43,833 nt of DNA. Source: Nocardia jinanensis. Lineage in GTDB: Bacteria > Actinomycetota > Actinomycetes > Mycobacteriales > Mycobacteriaceae. The stretch covers positions 1 through 43,833 of the forward strand of contig NZ_BMMH01000035.1 in assembly GCF_014645735.1 (NCBI RefSeq). The letters run 5' to 3'. The position numbers and the translations under genes are program-made. This document shows, in pieces, positions 16,775-23,845 of this stretch (the first letter of the stretch is position 1; every line of letters starts with the position of its first letter). The notes beneath the pieces are model-generated. The model was not told where the DNA came from and searched no databases. It saw only the letters and a program-made list of their open reading frames with translations.

Positions 16775-17281
16775 TCAGGCGTTCGCCCGGTGCAACAGCA
16801 CGTCTGCGTGGCAGGGCAATCCCGGCTCGCACGGGCAGCACAGGTCGCGGCCGCGCAGGTTTGGCAGGTGCGCGAGGACCCAACGCCGGTCGAATCGACG
16901 ACTCCGCTGTTCGATGACGTCCGGTCCTTCGCCGTCGAGCCATTGAACGTAGCGCCGAACGGCCGCAGCGTGCTGTTCGGTCGGGCTCCCAGGCTGGTTG
17001 CCGACCGTATGCGGGTTACCGAACCGGGAGGTGCGATCGACGATCACGCCCGTGGCCGGCCGCCGCCATCCGCGTACCCGGCGCCGCTGAACACGGACCG
17101 GTGTTCGCTGCTGGGAACCGGCTCGCCCGGGTGAGCGGTGAGCCCTCGCCGAGTGTTCGGTGGGCGTGAGGGTGGCTGTTCGGTGTTCGGTTCCGCTCGC
17201 CTGGGTGAACGGGCGCTGTTCGCTGTTCACCGGCGACTGTTCACCGCTGGCGCCTGTTCGGTGTTCGGTGTTCGCTGTCAT
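16775..17281 (-). CDS. DUF4326-domain protein with heptad-encoded linker (168 aa)
   Basis: The C-terminal 100 residues match DUF4326 by pattern: RVQRRRVRGWRRP, RTSRFGNPHTVG, and LRGRDLCCPCEPGLPCHADVLL. This small domain of unknown biochemistry is common in phages and plasmids and resembles nucleotide-processing folds with conserved Cys and His. The N-terminal 60 residues are a disordered linker (NTEH, EHRT, NSEQ units) encoded by the same TGTTCGS heptads that fill the next gene. The start ATG 17281 is supported by GGAGG eight bases upstream. It probably shares a transcript with the membrane protein upstream on this strand. Confidence 0.75.
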   Translation of the reverse strand: MTANTEHRTGASGEQSPVNSEQRPFTQASGTEHRTATLTPTEHSARAHRSPGRAGSQQRTPVRVQRRRVRGWRRPATGVIVDRTSRFGNPHTVGNQPGSPTEQHAAAVRRYVQWLDGEGPDVIEQRSRRFDRRWVLAHLPNLRGRDLCCPCEPGLPCHADVLLHRANA

Positions 17282-17334
17282 CGGAGAAGCCTCCTGTTCG
17301 TTCCGAGTGTTCGGTGTTCACCGGCGGGGTGTTC
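17102..17334. repeat. TGTTCGS heptad repeat field, part 1
   Basis: By hand I count 14 copies of TGTTC in 233 bases, usually as TGTTCGG or TGTTCGC and often spaced exactly 7 bp (17177/17184, 17217/17224, 17255/17262/17269, 17308/17315). Four lie in the 63-bp spacer between the two genes; the others encode the linker of the DUF4326 protein. Because spacer and coding DNA share the unit, selection on DNA is more likely than on protein. Confidence 0.75.
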
Positions 17335-17344
17335 GGTGAACAGG

Positions 17345-18649
17345 TCATGCGCCCTCGTTCTCGCGTTCGCTGCGGACCATGTGGGCCAGAGCGGCACCGA
17401 GGCCGACCACGACGACGGGCAGGCAGCTCACGAACGTGGTGATCCACCAGGGTGCGCCGAGAACGACGCGCTCGGCGATCTGGCCGGACGCGGCCGCGGC
17501 AGCGGCAGCGACCGCCTGGGCGGCGGACCGCTCGTCGGCTTGCGCCTGTTCCAGCAGGTGGTAGGCGATTTGGCCGGCCGCGCCCAGCAGCAACGCGCCG
17601 ATGGATGACCATTTCGCGAACGAGACGGTGGAGTCGTTGCGGCAGCGCCCGGACAGCCAGACATACATCGCGTACGCGGCGTAGGCCTCCACGCCGATGG
17701 GCAGGGTGATCGCGGAGTTGATGACGAAGCTGTCCGCGATGCCGGGCAGCGGCCGGACCTCACCGAATCCGGTCATCTCGCCCAGGCCGACCCAGCCGCT
17801 CCATACCGCGACGAAGGCAGCCATCGCCATCAGCAGCACCGGCCACACCACCAGCGGCGCGGCAGGCTTGCGCTCCTCCGCCGGCGCGTCCGCCTCCGGT
17901 ACAACCGGATCGGTGCGGGCAGGCTCGTCCTCGTCGCCTTCGGCCCGCATCTCGATATCCGGCGCGGTGTTCACCGGTTCCGCGGTGCGGTGTTCGGCCG
18001 GGGCCAGTTGCGGAGCGCCGAACATCGGTGGCGCGGCCGGAGGACTCACCTGTTCACCGCCGCTCGTCCGCTGTTCGGTGTTCACGGGAACGGCAGTGTG
18101 TTCGCTGTTCGCCGCGACCTGTTCGCCGGTGGGGTGTTCGTTCACCGTCGGGGTGTTCACCGGTTCCAGGCCCACCTGTTCGCTGTTCGCTGTTCGCTCG
18201 GGCTGTTCGCTGCCGTAGTCGTGTTCGGTGTTCACCGCGGTGGTGACCGCTGCCGGGAGGTCGGGCAGGTCGGCTCTCTCCGGCTGTTCGGTGTTCACCG
18301 GCTCGTGTTCGCTGTTCGCTTCGGGGGTGTGCCCATCGGTTGCTGTGGTCTTCTCTGCGCGTTCGGCGTCGAGTCCGGCGATGACCTCGGCGGTGAGCGC
18401 CTGCAGGTCGCCGGTGTTCACCATGCCGTTCTGCTTGCGCCAGGCGGTGGCCTCGGTGGCGGCCAGGGTGCGTCCGGCGTCGATGCCGTAGTGGCGCAGC
18501 CAGTTCTGAACCGCGCCGCCGGTCGGCGAGGGCAGCTGGGAGCAGGCGTAGCGGACCTGGTCGCGTTTGGTGTTCAGCGACATCAGCGCGGCCCGGTGGT
18601 CGTGAGCGCGGTGGGTGCGCGTCGGCGGCTGGTGGTCGGTGGTGGTCAC
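17345..18649 (-). CDS. DUF2637-like/Spd-like multi-pass membrane protein with repeat linker (434 aa)
   Basis: Three parts. Residues 20-110 form a helical domain (RDQVRYACSQLPSPTGGAVQNWLRHYG). Residues 110-250 are a disordered linker built from heptad-encoded NTEH and NSEQ units. Residues 265-430 are a membrane domain with about four helices (LMAMAAFVAVWSGWVGL, FVINSAITLPIGVEAYAAYA, ALLLGAAGQIAYHLL, WWITTFVSCLPVVVVGLG). The membrane part resembles DUF2637 proteins and actinobacterial plasmid spread proteins. The GTG start overlaps the stop of the upstream coiled-coil gene (GTGA), so translation is coupled. Linkage with the coiled-coil protein and parA suggests roles in plasmid spread or positioning; this is inference. 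Confidence 0.7.
   Translation of the reverse strand: MTTTDHQPPTRTHRAHDHRAALMSLNTKRDQVRYACSQLPSPTGGAVQNWLRHYGIDAGRTLAATEATAWRKQNGMVNTGDLQALTAEVIAGLDAERAEKTTATDGHTPEANSEHEPVNTEQPERADLPDLPAAVTTAVNTEHDYGSEQPERTANSEQVGLEPVNTPTVNEHPTGEQVAANSEHTAVPVNTEQRTSGGEQVSPPAAPPMFGAPQLAPAEHRTAEPVNTAPDIEMRAEGDEDEPARTDPVVPEADAPAEERKPAAPLVVWPVLLMAMAAFVAVWSGWVGLGEMTGFGEVRPLPGIADSFVINSAITLPIGVEAYAAYAMYVWLSGRCRNDSTVSFAKWSSIGALLLGAAGQIAYHLLEQAQADERSAAQAVAAAAAAASGQIAERVVLGAPWWITTFVSCLPVVVVGLGAALAHMVRSERENEGA
17968..18317. repeat. TGTTCGS heptad repeat field, part 2
   Basis: Twenty copies of TGTTC in 350 bases by hand count. Many are 7 bp apart or multiples of it (18072/18079, 18099/18106/18120, 18177/18184/18191, 18222/18229, 18285/18292/18306/18313). 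They encode the disordered VNTEQ and NSEQ linker of the membrane protein. Together with part 1 this resembles a long iteron or centromere array within 2-3 kb of parA. Confidence 0.75.
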
Positions 18650-19848
18650 TGGGGGGCACCTTTCGTTCGGGCGATCTCGGATTCGAGTCGGGAGTTGGCG
18701 GATTCGGCGGTGGACAGGGCCTGACGCAGGGCGTTGACCTGGGCAGCGGTGGATTCGTGGATGCGGGCGACCTCGGCGGCGTGGTCGCTGCGCTGCTGCT
18801 CGCGATCCTCGCGGGCCTCGGCACGGACCGCGGCGATATCTCGGCGGGCCTGTGCGAGTTCTTCGCGGTGTGCAGCCTGGGTGTCGACCAGTTCACGGCG
18901 CATCCGCTCGGTTTCGGCGCGGGCATCGGCGGCCGCCTGCTCGGCGCCGGCGCGCTCCGATATCGCCGCGTTGCGGTCGACGGTCGCCTGCTGCAGCTGC
19001 TCGACGGCCCGGTCGACGCGAGCCTGAGCATCGGATCGTGCCTGCTCGATGCGATCCTCGGCCTCGGCCGTCACCGTCCGGATCCGTTCCTGGGCTGCGG
19101 TTTCGGTGTCGGCGATGCGCTGCTCAGCTGCGGCGAGCGCGGTGTCGCGGTCTGCGCGGGCTTCGGCCGCGTCCTGGCGGGCCTGTTCGGCGTCGGCGCG
19201 AGCGGCCGCTACCTGCTCGTCACGGTCGGCGATGGCCTCGTCACGGGCAGCGAGTGCGTCTTCGGCGGCGCCTTCGGCCAGCGTCTTGTCTTCCAGAGCG
19301 CGGTCACGTTCCCGGCGGGCGATGATGGCGTCCTGTTCGGCGTCGGCGGCGCGAGCTGCGGCGGCGTCACTCTCGGCCTGGGCTTCTGCGCGGATGCGGG
19401 CCACCTCCGCGACGGCGGCGTCAGGATCCCCCGCGGTCGCCACGACGTCGGTGACCCGATCGAGCAGCTGACCCATCTGCTCGCGGTGTGAGGTCGTGGT
19501 CATCTCGATCTCGGCCAGCAGTTCACGCAGGGAGGCGCGCGAACTCGTCACCGGTCGCGGTGGTGGGCCGGTCCTGCGGGGCGCCTGCCCGGCGGCCTCC
19601 AGTTCGAGTTCCCGGCGCCGTTGGAACGCGGTGGCCCGGTCGTGGCGCCGGCGCACCCCATCCGGATCGACCCTTTCCTCACCGCAGTACTCCGATGGGC
19701 GGCCACGGCCCCGCCGGGCCGGAGCCTCCATCGCATGCCCGGCGGGCACGAAGGGATCGTCCGGGTTCTCCGGGTCGTAGCCGACTGGGAACTTGCAAAC
19801 GTGCTGCTCAACGCCGGTCTCGCCGGGGTTGTTCTCTGGTTGCGTCAC
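18646..19848 (-). CDS. Long coiled-coil protein, KfrA-like style (400 aa)
   Basis: The N-terminal 80 residues contain RGRPSEYCGEE...RRRHDRATAFQRRRE, a short basic element seen at the head of many actinobacterial plasmid proteins. Residues 110-395 form an almost unbroken Ala/Glu/Arg coiled coil. This layout (small DNA-binding head, long coiled coil) is like KfrA of IncP plasmids, which supports segregation, though I see no sequence-level homology. The start is GTG 19848. TAGAAT (plus-strand 19855-19860, reverse complement) lies six bases upstream, so the mRNA is probably leaderless. It is divergent from parA. Confidence 0.7.
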   Translation of the reverse strand: MTQPENNPGETGVEQHVCKFPVGYDPENPDDPFVPAGHAMEAPARRGRGRPSEYCGEERVDPDGVRRRHDRATAFQRRRELELEAAGQAPRRTGPPPRPVTSSRASLRELLAEIEMTTTSHREQMGQLLDRVTDVVATAGDPDAAVAEVARIRAEAQAESDAAAARAADAEQDAIIARRERDRALEDKTLAEGAAEDALAARDEAIADRDEQVAAARADAEQARQDAAEARADRDTALAAAEQRIADTETAAQERIRTVTAEAEDRIEQARSDAQARVDRAVEQLQQATVDRNAAISERAGAEQAAADARAETERMRRELVDTQAAHREELAQARRDIAAVRAEAREDREQQRSDHAAEVARIHESTAAQVNALRQALSTAESANSRLESEIARTKGAPQ

Positions 19849-20171
19849 CTCTCGATTCTACCATATTCGTTTATGTTTTATGTATATTTGTTTTCGTAAA
19901 AACGTTTTAACACAACGTAACTCTTTTCGCGCGCTCTCGGGTACGCGCGTGCTCGCGTGCTCGAGCCCGCGCGCTCACATGCGCGCACACGCGAGGGCGC
20001 GTGATCCCGCGACCGCGAGAGCGCGCTACCGGGCGCCCGCACCACCGCGCGATCCCGCGACTGCGAGAGCGCGGCCGCGCCCATGCGGGAGCGGGCGATC
20101 TCGCGCGCATTCCGCTCGCGCGTCCGCGCGCCCTCTCGCGATGGGAGCCGGAGTGTGCCAAGGTGCGGGGT
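19849..20171. other. AT-rich block plus CGCG-rich repeats upstream of parA (parS/promoter candidate)
   Basis: No gene. 19855-19925 is the most AT-rich stretch I see. From 19928 to 20145 the DNA is almost only CGCG-type motifs, with a 23-bp direct repeat (20003-20025 and 20051-20073, one mismatch, 48 bp apart) containing CGAGAGCGCG. An inverted copy CGCGCTCTCG is at 19930-19939. This looks like a centromere or operator array of the par locus. Confidence 0.55.
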
Positions 20172-20987
20172 ATGAGCGGTAAAGCCCGGATCGTCGCGTT
20201 CGCAAACCAAAAAGGGGGAGTGGGCAAGTCCACGACGACGATGTGCACGGCCCGGGCCGCGGCCGTCTACCACGGTGCGCGAGTGCTGGTGGTGGACATG
20301 GACCCCCAGGGCAACGTGAGTTCGTCGCTGGTCCGGGAGCCGATCCCCTCCGATGAGGTCACTCTCGCTGACGCGCTGACTCCCGGGACCGGGATCTCGC
20401 TGCGCGACGTGATCCGCCCGACCGTGTGGGGCGGGGTGGACCTCGCGCCTGCGCGGGCAACGCTGTCGGTCGCCGACCGGGCGCTGATGGCCGCCGAATT
20501 CGGGCGCGAGCACAAACTGCGCGAGCAGCTGGCCCCGGAACTCGACAACTACGACCTGGTCCTGATCGACAACCCACCGACACTGCTTGGTCAGCTGCTG
20601 ACCAACTCGCTGACGGCCGCCAACGCCGCGGTGCTGGTGACCGAGGCGTCGCAGTGGTCCGGCGATGGGCTGGCGTTGCTGGGCAAGACGATCAACGGAA
20701 TCCGCAGCTACCACAACCAGCAGCTGGAGATCACCGGTGTGGTCGTGAACCAGTGGCGGGACACGAATTTCAGCCGGGCGGCCGAGACAGAAATCGCCGA
20801 GGGCATCGCGCGGCACTTCCCGGGCGTCCCGATCTGGCTGGACTGGCGGATCCCCCAGTGGGTCGATATCGCCGAAGCGGTCGAGAACGGCCTGGCGCTC
20901 GACGAGTCCAAGAAGTCCAAGCTCCGCGTGCTCTCCCAGGACGTGTTCCGGCCGATGGCCGCCGCCCTACTCAAGGTGCCCGCATGA
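20172..20987 (+). CDS. parA: ParA-family partition ATPase (271 aa)
   Basis: Deviant Walker ATPase that positions plasmid copies. KGGVGKST (14-21) is the P-loop with the signature lysine K14, VVDMDPQGN (40-48) the A' motif, and DLVLIDNPP (128-136) Walker B. It has no N-terminal helix-turn-helix, so it is a small, type Ib-like ParA that needs a separate repressor and adaptor. The ATG at 20172 is preceded by AAGGTGCGGGG. It overlaps the next gene by ATGA. The upstream spacer carries repeats suited to a centromere. Confidence 0.92.
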   Translation: MSGKARIVAFANQKGGVGKSTTTMCTARAAAVYHGARVLVVDMDPQGNVSSSLVREPIPSDEVTLADALTPGTGISLRDVIRPTVWGGVDLAPARATLSVADRALMAAEFGREHKLREQLAPELDNYDLVLIDNPPTLLGQLLTNSLTAANAAVLVTEASQWSGDGLALLGKTINGIRSYHNQQLEITGVVVNQWRDTNFSRAAETEIAEGIARHFPGVPIWLDWRIPQWVDIAEAVENGLALDESKKSKLRVLSQDVFRPMAAALLKVPA

Positions 20988-21415
20988 CCAGCCCGGAACC
21001 ACAAACGCGGAAGAAGTCCGCACTCAGCGAGGACGACATGTGGACCGCACCCGCGGTCCCGCCGGCGGCACCCGGACCTGCACCGGTGCCCACCCCTGCT
21101 CCCGCGCCGCCCGTGGCGAATCCACCTACTCGGCCCGCCGCGCCGGCGGCCGCCGAGCAAGGACAGGTACGCGATCTGGACGAGGCCCGCGGCCGCAACC
21201 GGGTCCGCAGCGCGATATTCGCCTGGGCCGCCGCCGAACGCAAAGCCGTCCTGCGCCTGCAGGAGTGCGGTACCGAGATCGACGCGGCGCTCCAGCGCGG
21301 CACCGACCCGGCCGTTCTGCACGCCTTCGCCGCCGAGGCATGCCAGCGGCACGGCGTCGAGCTGGACATGCTGCCCGAGCGATTCCAGGCTGCGATCGGT
21401 GTACCGGCGGAGTAG
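20984..21415 (+). CDS. ParA partner candidate, ParB-like role (143 aa)
   Basis: Overlaps the parA stop by four bases, so it is translated with ParA and is the natural adaptor. The N-terminus is charged, followed by a Pro/Ala-rich linker (25-60), then a helical C-terminal domain (RVRSAIFAWAAAERKAVLRLQECGTEIDAALQ). I see neither a ParB HTH nor a clear RHH motif, so DNA binding is unproven. It ends at a hairpin convergent with rep. Confidence 0.6.
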   Translation: MTSPEPQTRKKSALSEDDMWTAPAVPPAAPGPAPVPTPAPAPPVANPPTRPAAPAAAEQGQVRDLDEARGRNRVRSAIFAWAAAERKAVLRLQECGTEIDAALQRGTDPAVLHAFAAEACQRHGVELDMLPERFQAAIGVPAE

Positions 21416-21423
21416 CCCGTCCA

Positions 21424-21441
21424 GACCACCCTTGTGTGGTC
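21424..21441. terminator. Hairpin between convergent par and rep
   Basis: GACCAC/GTGGTC (21424-21429 and 21436-21441) with a 6-base loop, overlapping the rep stop codon. The short stem and lack of a long T run make it a modest terminator. The string ACCACCCTTGTGTG is also found near 43468, where it does not form the same hairpin. Confidence 0.5.
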
Positions 21442-22726
21442 ACCCGGTCCAGTGCTGCCGAGCCCGTTCCTGCAGAGCGATGCGCTCGCCGGAACGCGCA
21501 CGAGAGGTCGAGCTGATCGAGTGCTGCCCTGCTGCGGCCGCCACCGCCAGCGCGGCCCGCCGGCCGGGGGAGTCGGGACCAGCCGGAACCGCGGCCATCG
21601 CCTCGGCGCGGCGCTGGTCGGCCTCCTGCCGGATCTGTTCGCGGCGTTCCCGTTCGATTTGGTCCTCGCGGGCCCGGTCGTGGGCAGCCGGGGGAGCGGC
21701 GATGTCGGTGAACTTCAGCAGCCAGGCCAGGTAGGCGTGCGGGTTGGTGGGTGTGGTGAGGATGCGCTGGCCGGAGCGGTGCACGTCCTCCATCGCCTCG
21801 AACACGTCGTCGGCGTGCCAGCCGCCGAGCGCGTACGGGGTCAGGACGCCCGCCAGGCCCTTGACCCCTAGTCGGCGTAGCCAGCCGGGGAAACGTTCGT
21901 CCTCGCGCGTTCTGGCGGCCAGCAATAGGGCTTCCTGGGCGTAGCTGCGGCTATTCTTGGTGCGCCCCTTCCTGTCCGGGTCGCGCGGAGCGCGTCGTTT
22001 CCTCACGTTCTTTTCTGTAGTAACCACGCTGGTACTGGAGATAGAAACGGAACCCCCCCTTCGGGGCGGAGGGGCGCCAAAGACCTGGTTACGAATGGAT
22101 TCGACAGCCGAGTTATCCACAGCGTGTGCATAACCGGGGGAGTCGATGAGGGCAGCGACGGCGGTCCAGCCGCGGTGGCGGTCCTCGCGTGCCCAGGACT
22201 CCAGGCGTTCGAGCTTCGTGCGCTGTCGCCCGCGGAACACGACCTGGCGTAGGTCGAGGATCTTGGCGAGTTCCCGGCAGCGCTGGACGGTGCGCCGGCT
22301 GCGCGTGATCGCCTTGATGAGGTGGCGTACCGACGGGCGGCAGTTGCGGCCGGTGGCGGTGTCAGCGCAGCCGGACTCGGCGATCGCCCAGGCTTCGAAG
22401 GTGTCCCGTGATACCGAGGGTGCGCGCAGGGTGGCGCGCAGGTCGCGGTACATCAGGTCGTACAGCGCAAGGGACAGCGCGACCCACCGTTCGCGGGACA
22501 GCCAGCACGAAGGAACGTCGGCGTAGACGTCCTCCGACAGCTCCAAACGGAGCGGGGGAGGGGCGAAGAGCGCCGCCACCGGCGCGTGGCTTAGGCGGTA
22601 CGCCCGGGGCTTGTCCTGGCGACTTCTCGCCTGGTCAGCGCGGCTGTGCGGAATGTCATTACAAAGTCGGGTGTGTTCACGCCCGGGAGAATCTGGGCGT
22701 GCGTTACCCTGAGATCTGTCGTGCAA
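21440..22726 (-). CDS. rep: Putative replication initiator Rep (about 428 aa)
   Basis: Best candidate for the plasmid initiator. It is basic, with a central helix-turn-helix-like region (RPSVRHLIKAITRSRRTVQRCRELAKILDLRQVVFRGRQRTKL, about 130-172) and a C-terminal arm rich in Arg, Glu and Ala. I recognise no catalytic nickase motif, so theta replication is likely. An inverted pair of DnaA boxes lies inside the gene, suggesting an internal origin. The 5' end is uncertain: TTG 22726 extends the frame, but the RBS AAAGGATC belongs to an ATG at 22731 in another frame (a leader peptide). Initiation at a later codon is possible. An RHH gene and a possible antisense RNA lie just upstream. Confidence 0.7.
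   Translation of the reverse strand: MHDRSQGNARPDSPGREHTRLCNDIPHSRADQARSRQDKPRAYRLSHAPVAALFAPPPLRLELSEDVYADVPSCWLSRERWVALSLALYDLMYRDLRATLRAPSVSRDTFEAWAIAESGCADTATGRNCRPSVRHLIKAITRSRRTVQRCRELAKILDLRQVVFRGRQRTKLERLESWAREDRHRGWTAVAALIDSPGYAHAVDNSAVESIRNQVFGAPPPRRGGSVSISSTSVVTTEKNVRKRRAPRDPDRKGRTKNSRSYAQEALLLAARTREDERFPGWLRRLGVKGLAGVLTPYALGGWHADDVFEAMEDVHRSGQRILTTPTNPHAYLAWLLKFTDIAAPPAAHDRAREDQIERERREQIRQEADQRRAEAMAAVPAGPDSPGRRAALAVAAAAGQHSISSTSRARSGERIALQERARQHWTG
22113..22133. other. oriV: Inverted pair of DnaA boxes inside rep (oriV candidate)
   Basis: TTATCCACA (22113-22121), a perfect DnaA box, and TGTGCATAA (22125-22133), an inverted box fitting TTATNCACA, are separated by three bases. They are the only such pair I noticed. 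An AT-richer stretch (about 22005-22050) lies 60-100 bp away within rep. Initiators with their origin inside the gene are known, for example phage lambda O. Confidence 0.55.
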
Positions 22727-22731
22727 GACAT
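22591..22731 (-). CDS. Leader peptide overlapping rep start (46 aa)
   Basis: ATG 22731 has the only good RBS in the region (AAAGGATC) and opens a 46-codon frame overlapping the presumed rep N-terminus out of frame, ending TAA at 22591. Such leader peptides (for example Tap of IncFII plasmids) couple translation to rep and set copy number. It may instead be the remnant start of rep after a frame change. It probably has no function as a protein. Confidence 0.4.
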   Translation of the reverse strand: MSCTTDLRVTHAQILPGVNTPDFVMTFRTAALTRREVARTSPGRTA

Positions 22732-22794
22732 GATCCTTTAAGGGTCGCTTTCGCGGAGCCTCCGACCTGCAACGTCGGGGGCTTTCCGCTTTTA
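22678..22794 (+). ncRNA. Possible antisense copy-control RNA opposite the rep leader
   Basis: On the plus strand, opposite the rep leader, a stem CACGCCC/GGGCGTG (22678-22684 and 22695-22701, 10-base loop) is followed by a terminator-like hairpin. That hairpin pairs 22753-22766 with 22774-22789, with small bulges, and is followed by TTTTAT. No plus-strand protein gene needs this terminator. Together they fit a short countertranscript like those controlling rep genes downstream of copG. The promoter is not clear (TTACAA near 22659 is a weak candidate). Confidence 0.4.
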
Positions 22795-22829
22795 TGAGGT
22801 TGTCTGGCGCGGGTCAGGGCCCGCCGGCG

Positions 22830-23096
22830 TTATCCCGCCAGTGGCAACTCCTGCTGGTTCGTCTTCTCGGGTTTCCGTTTGCGGCCCTTTTTCGGCCGAG
22901 CCCGCCGCGGCACATGTCGCGGCTTGTTGAGCTCCAGGACGAGGTCGGGTCGATCAACGTGGAGGGCCATTACGTCCGCCACGTACTGAGACATGGACAT
23001 CCGGTTTTCTTCGGCGAGCAAGCGCACAGCCTCGAATACTTCGAGCGCCAGGCGTGGGCCAACCTGGGCTCGCTCTCCCTTAGGTAGCTGAGCCAT
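22830..23096 (-). CDS. RHH-type DNA-binding protein, CopG-like (88 aa)
   Basis: A short strand (RAQVGPRL) and two helices (LEVFEAVRLLAEENRM, SMSQYVADVMALHV) match an RHH fold, followed by a basic tail (RRARPKKGRKRKPEK) that should strengthen DNA binding. It lies directly upstream of rep on the same strand, as copG does in pMV158-type plasmids, with a possible antisense RNA between. It is therefore a candidate transcriptional repressor of rep. An alternative is an adaptor binding the TGTTCGS heptads. AAGG lies about ten bases before ATG 23096. Confidence 0.65.
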   Translation of the reverse strand: MAQLPKGERAQVGPRLALEVFEAVRLLAEENRMSMSQYVADVMALHVDRPDLVLELNKPRHVPRRARPKKGRKRKPEKTNQQELPLAG

Positions 23097-23254
23097 GCGC
23101 GACAGCCTTCCATGTCCAAACTGTTAACGCCTTCCGACACGCCGGTTTTGGTTTCCCACGAAAATTGTGAGTTCCGGCCAGGTTCCGCATTGGCCTTACG
23201 AACTCGCGCAGGCATTGACCCGTTGAGTTACCAATGTGCATGTAGAACGGTGAA

Positions 23255-23845
23255 TTAGAGCTTGGGGGAAGCGGCAGCTGCACGTTCGGTCAGCAACTCC
23301 TGGACTCGCGGGGAGTCAATCACCTGGTTGGCGCCGACCAACCGCGAGATGTGCAGTAGCGCTGACTCGTGGATTTCGGCAGCGCGGTGTCGGGTTGCGT
23401 TGGAGGCTACGGCGTCTCGGACGATCCAGGGTGTGTACCCGAACTCGAAGGCATCGAGCGCCGTCTTCAGAACGCAGGCGTCGGTGGCGATTCCACAGAT
23501 GACGAGGTCAGTTACGTCGAGGCTGTGCAGCAGGTCGAGACCTTCGGGGGTGAGTGCGGTGTAGACCGTCTTGTCGAGAAGGTGCGATCCAGGCGCGCTG
23601 GCCAGCTCCGCGAGTTCGTCAACGACGTCCGTTTCGGGTGGGCCGTACAGCGCCTTCCAGCCGATCAGGCGCTCCCACGGGCTGTTGGTGTAGTTCCAGT
23701 ACCGGGTGTACACCGTCGGACGGGCGGCCTCGGCCCAGCGCGTTGCGAGGTCGACGATCACCGGGACCGCGTGGGCTGAGAACTCGTTGACGAACCCGTT
23801 CTGGACGTCGACAACGAGCAGCGCTGCTTTGTCCAAGTCGATCAT
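23255..23845 (-). CDS. Isochorismatase-family cysteine hydrolase (196 aa)
   Basis: Hydrolase of the isochorismatase/nicotinamidase superfamily. The catalytic triad is visible: D13 in VVDVQNGF, K92 in LLDKTVYTAL and C124 in GIATDACVLKTA. The length is typical. The substrate is unknown. Nicotinamidase would need a metal-site Asp/His set that I do not see clearly. It is the last gene of a three-gene operon with GntR and XRE-type regulators, overlapping the latter by ATGA, so it may make or destroy a small-molecule signal for the adjacent regulators. That link is inference. Confidence 0.85.
   Translation of the reverse strand: MIDLDKAALLVVDVQNGFVNEFSAHAVPVIVDLATRWAEAARPTVYTRYWNYTNSPWERLIGWKALYGPPETDVVDELAELASAPGSHLLDKTVYTALTPEGLDLLHSLDVTDLVICGIATDACVLKTALDAFEFGYTPWIVRDAVASNATRHRAAEIHESALLHISRLVGANQVIDSPRVQELLTERAAAASPKL

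Noticed and set aside
17102..18317. CRISPR array
   Set aside because: The repeats are only 7 bp, with irregular gaps and within coding genes. There are no uniform spacers and no cas genes.
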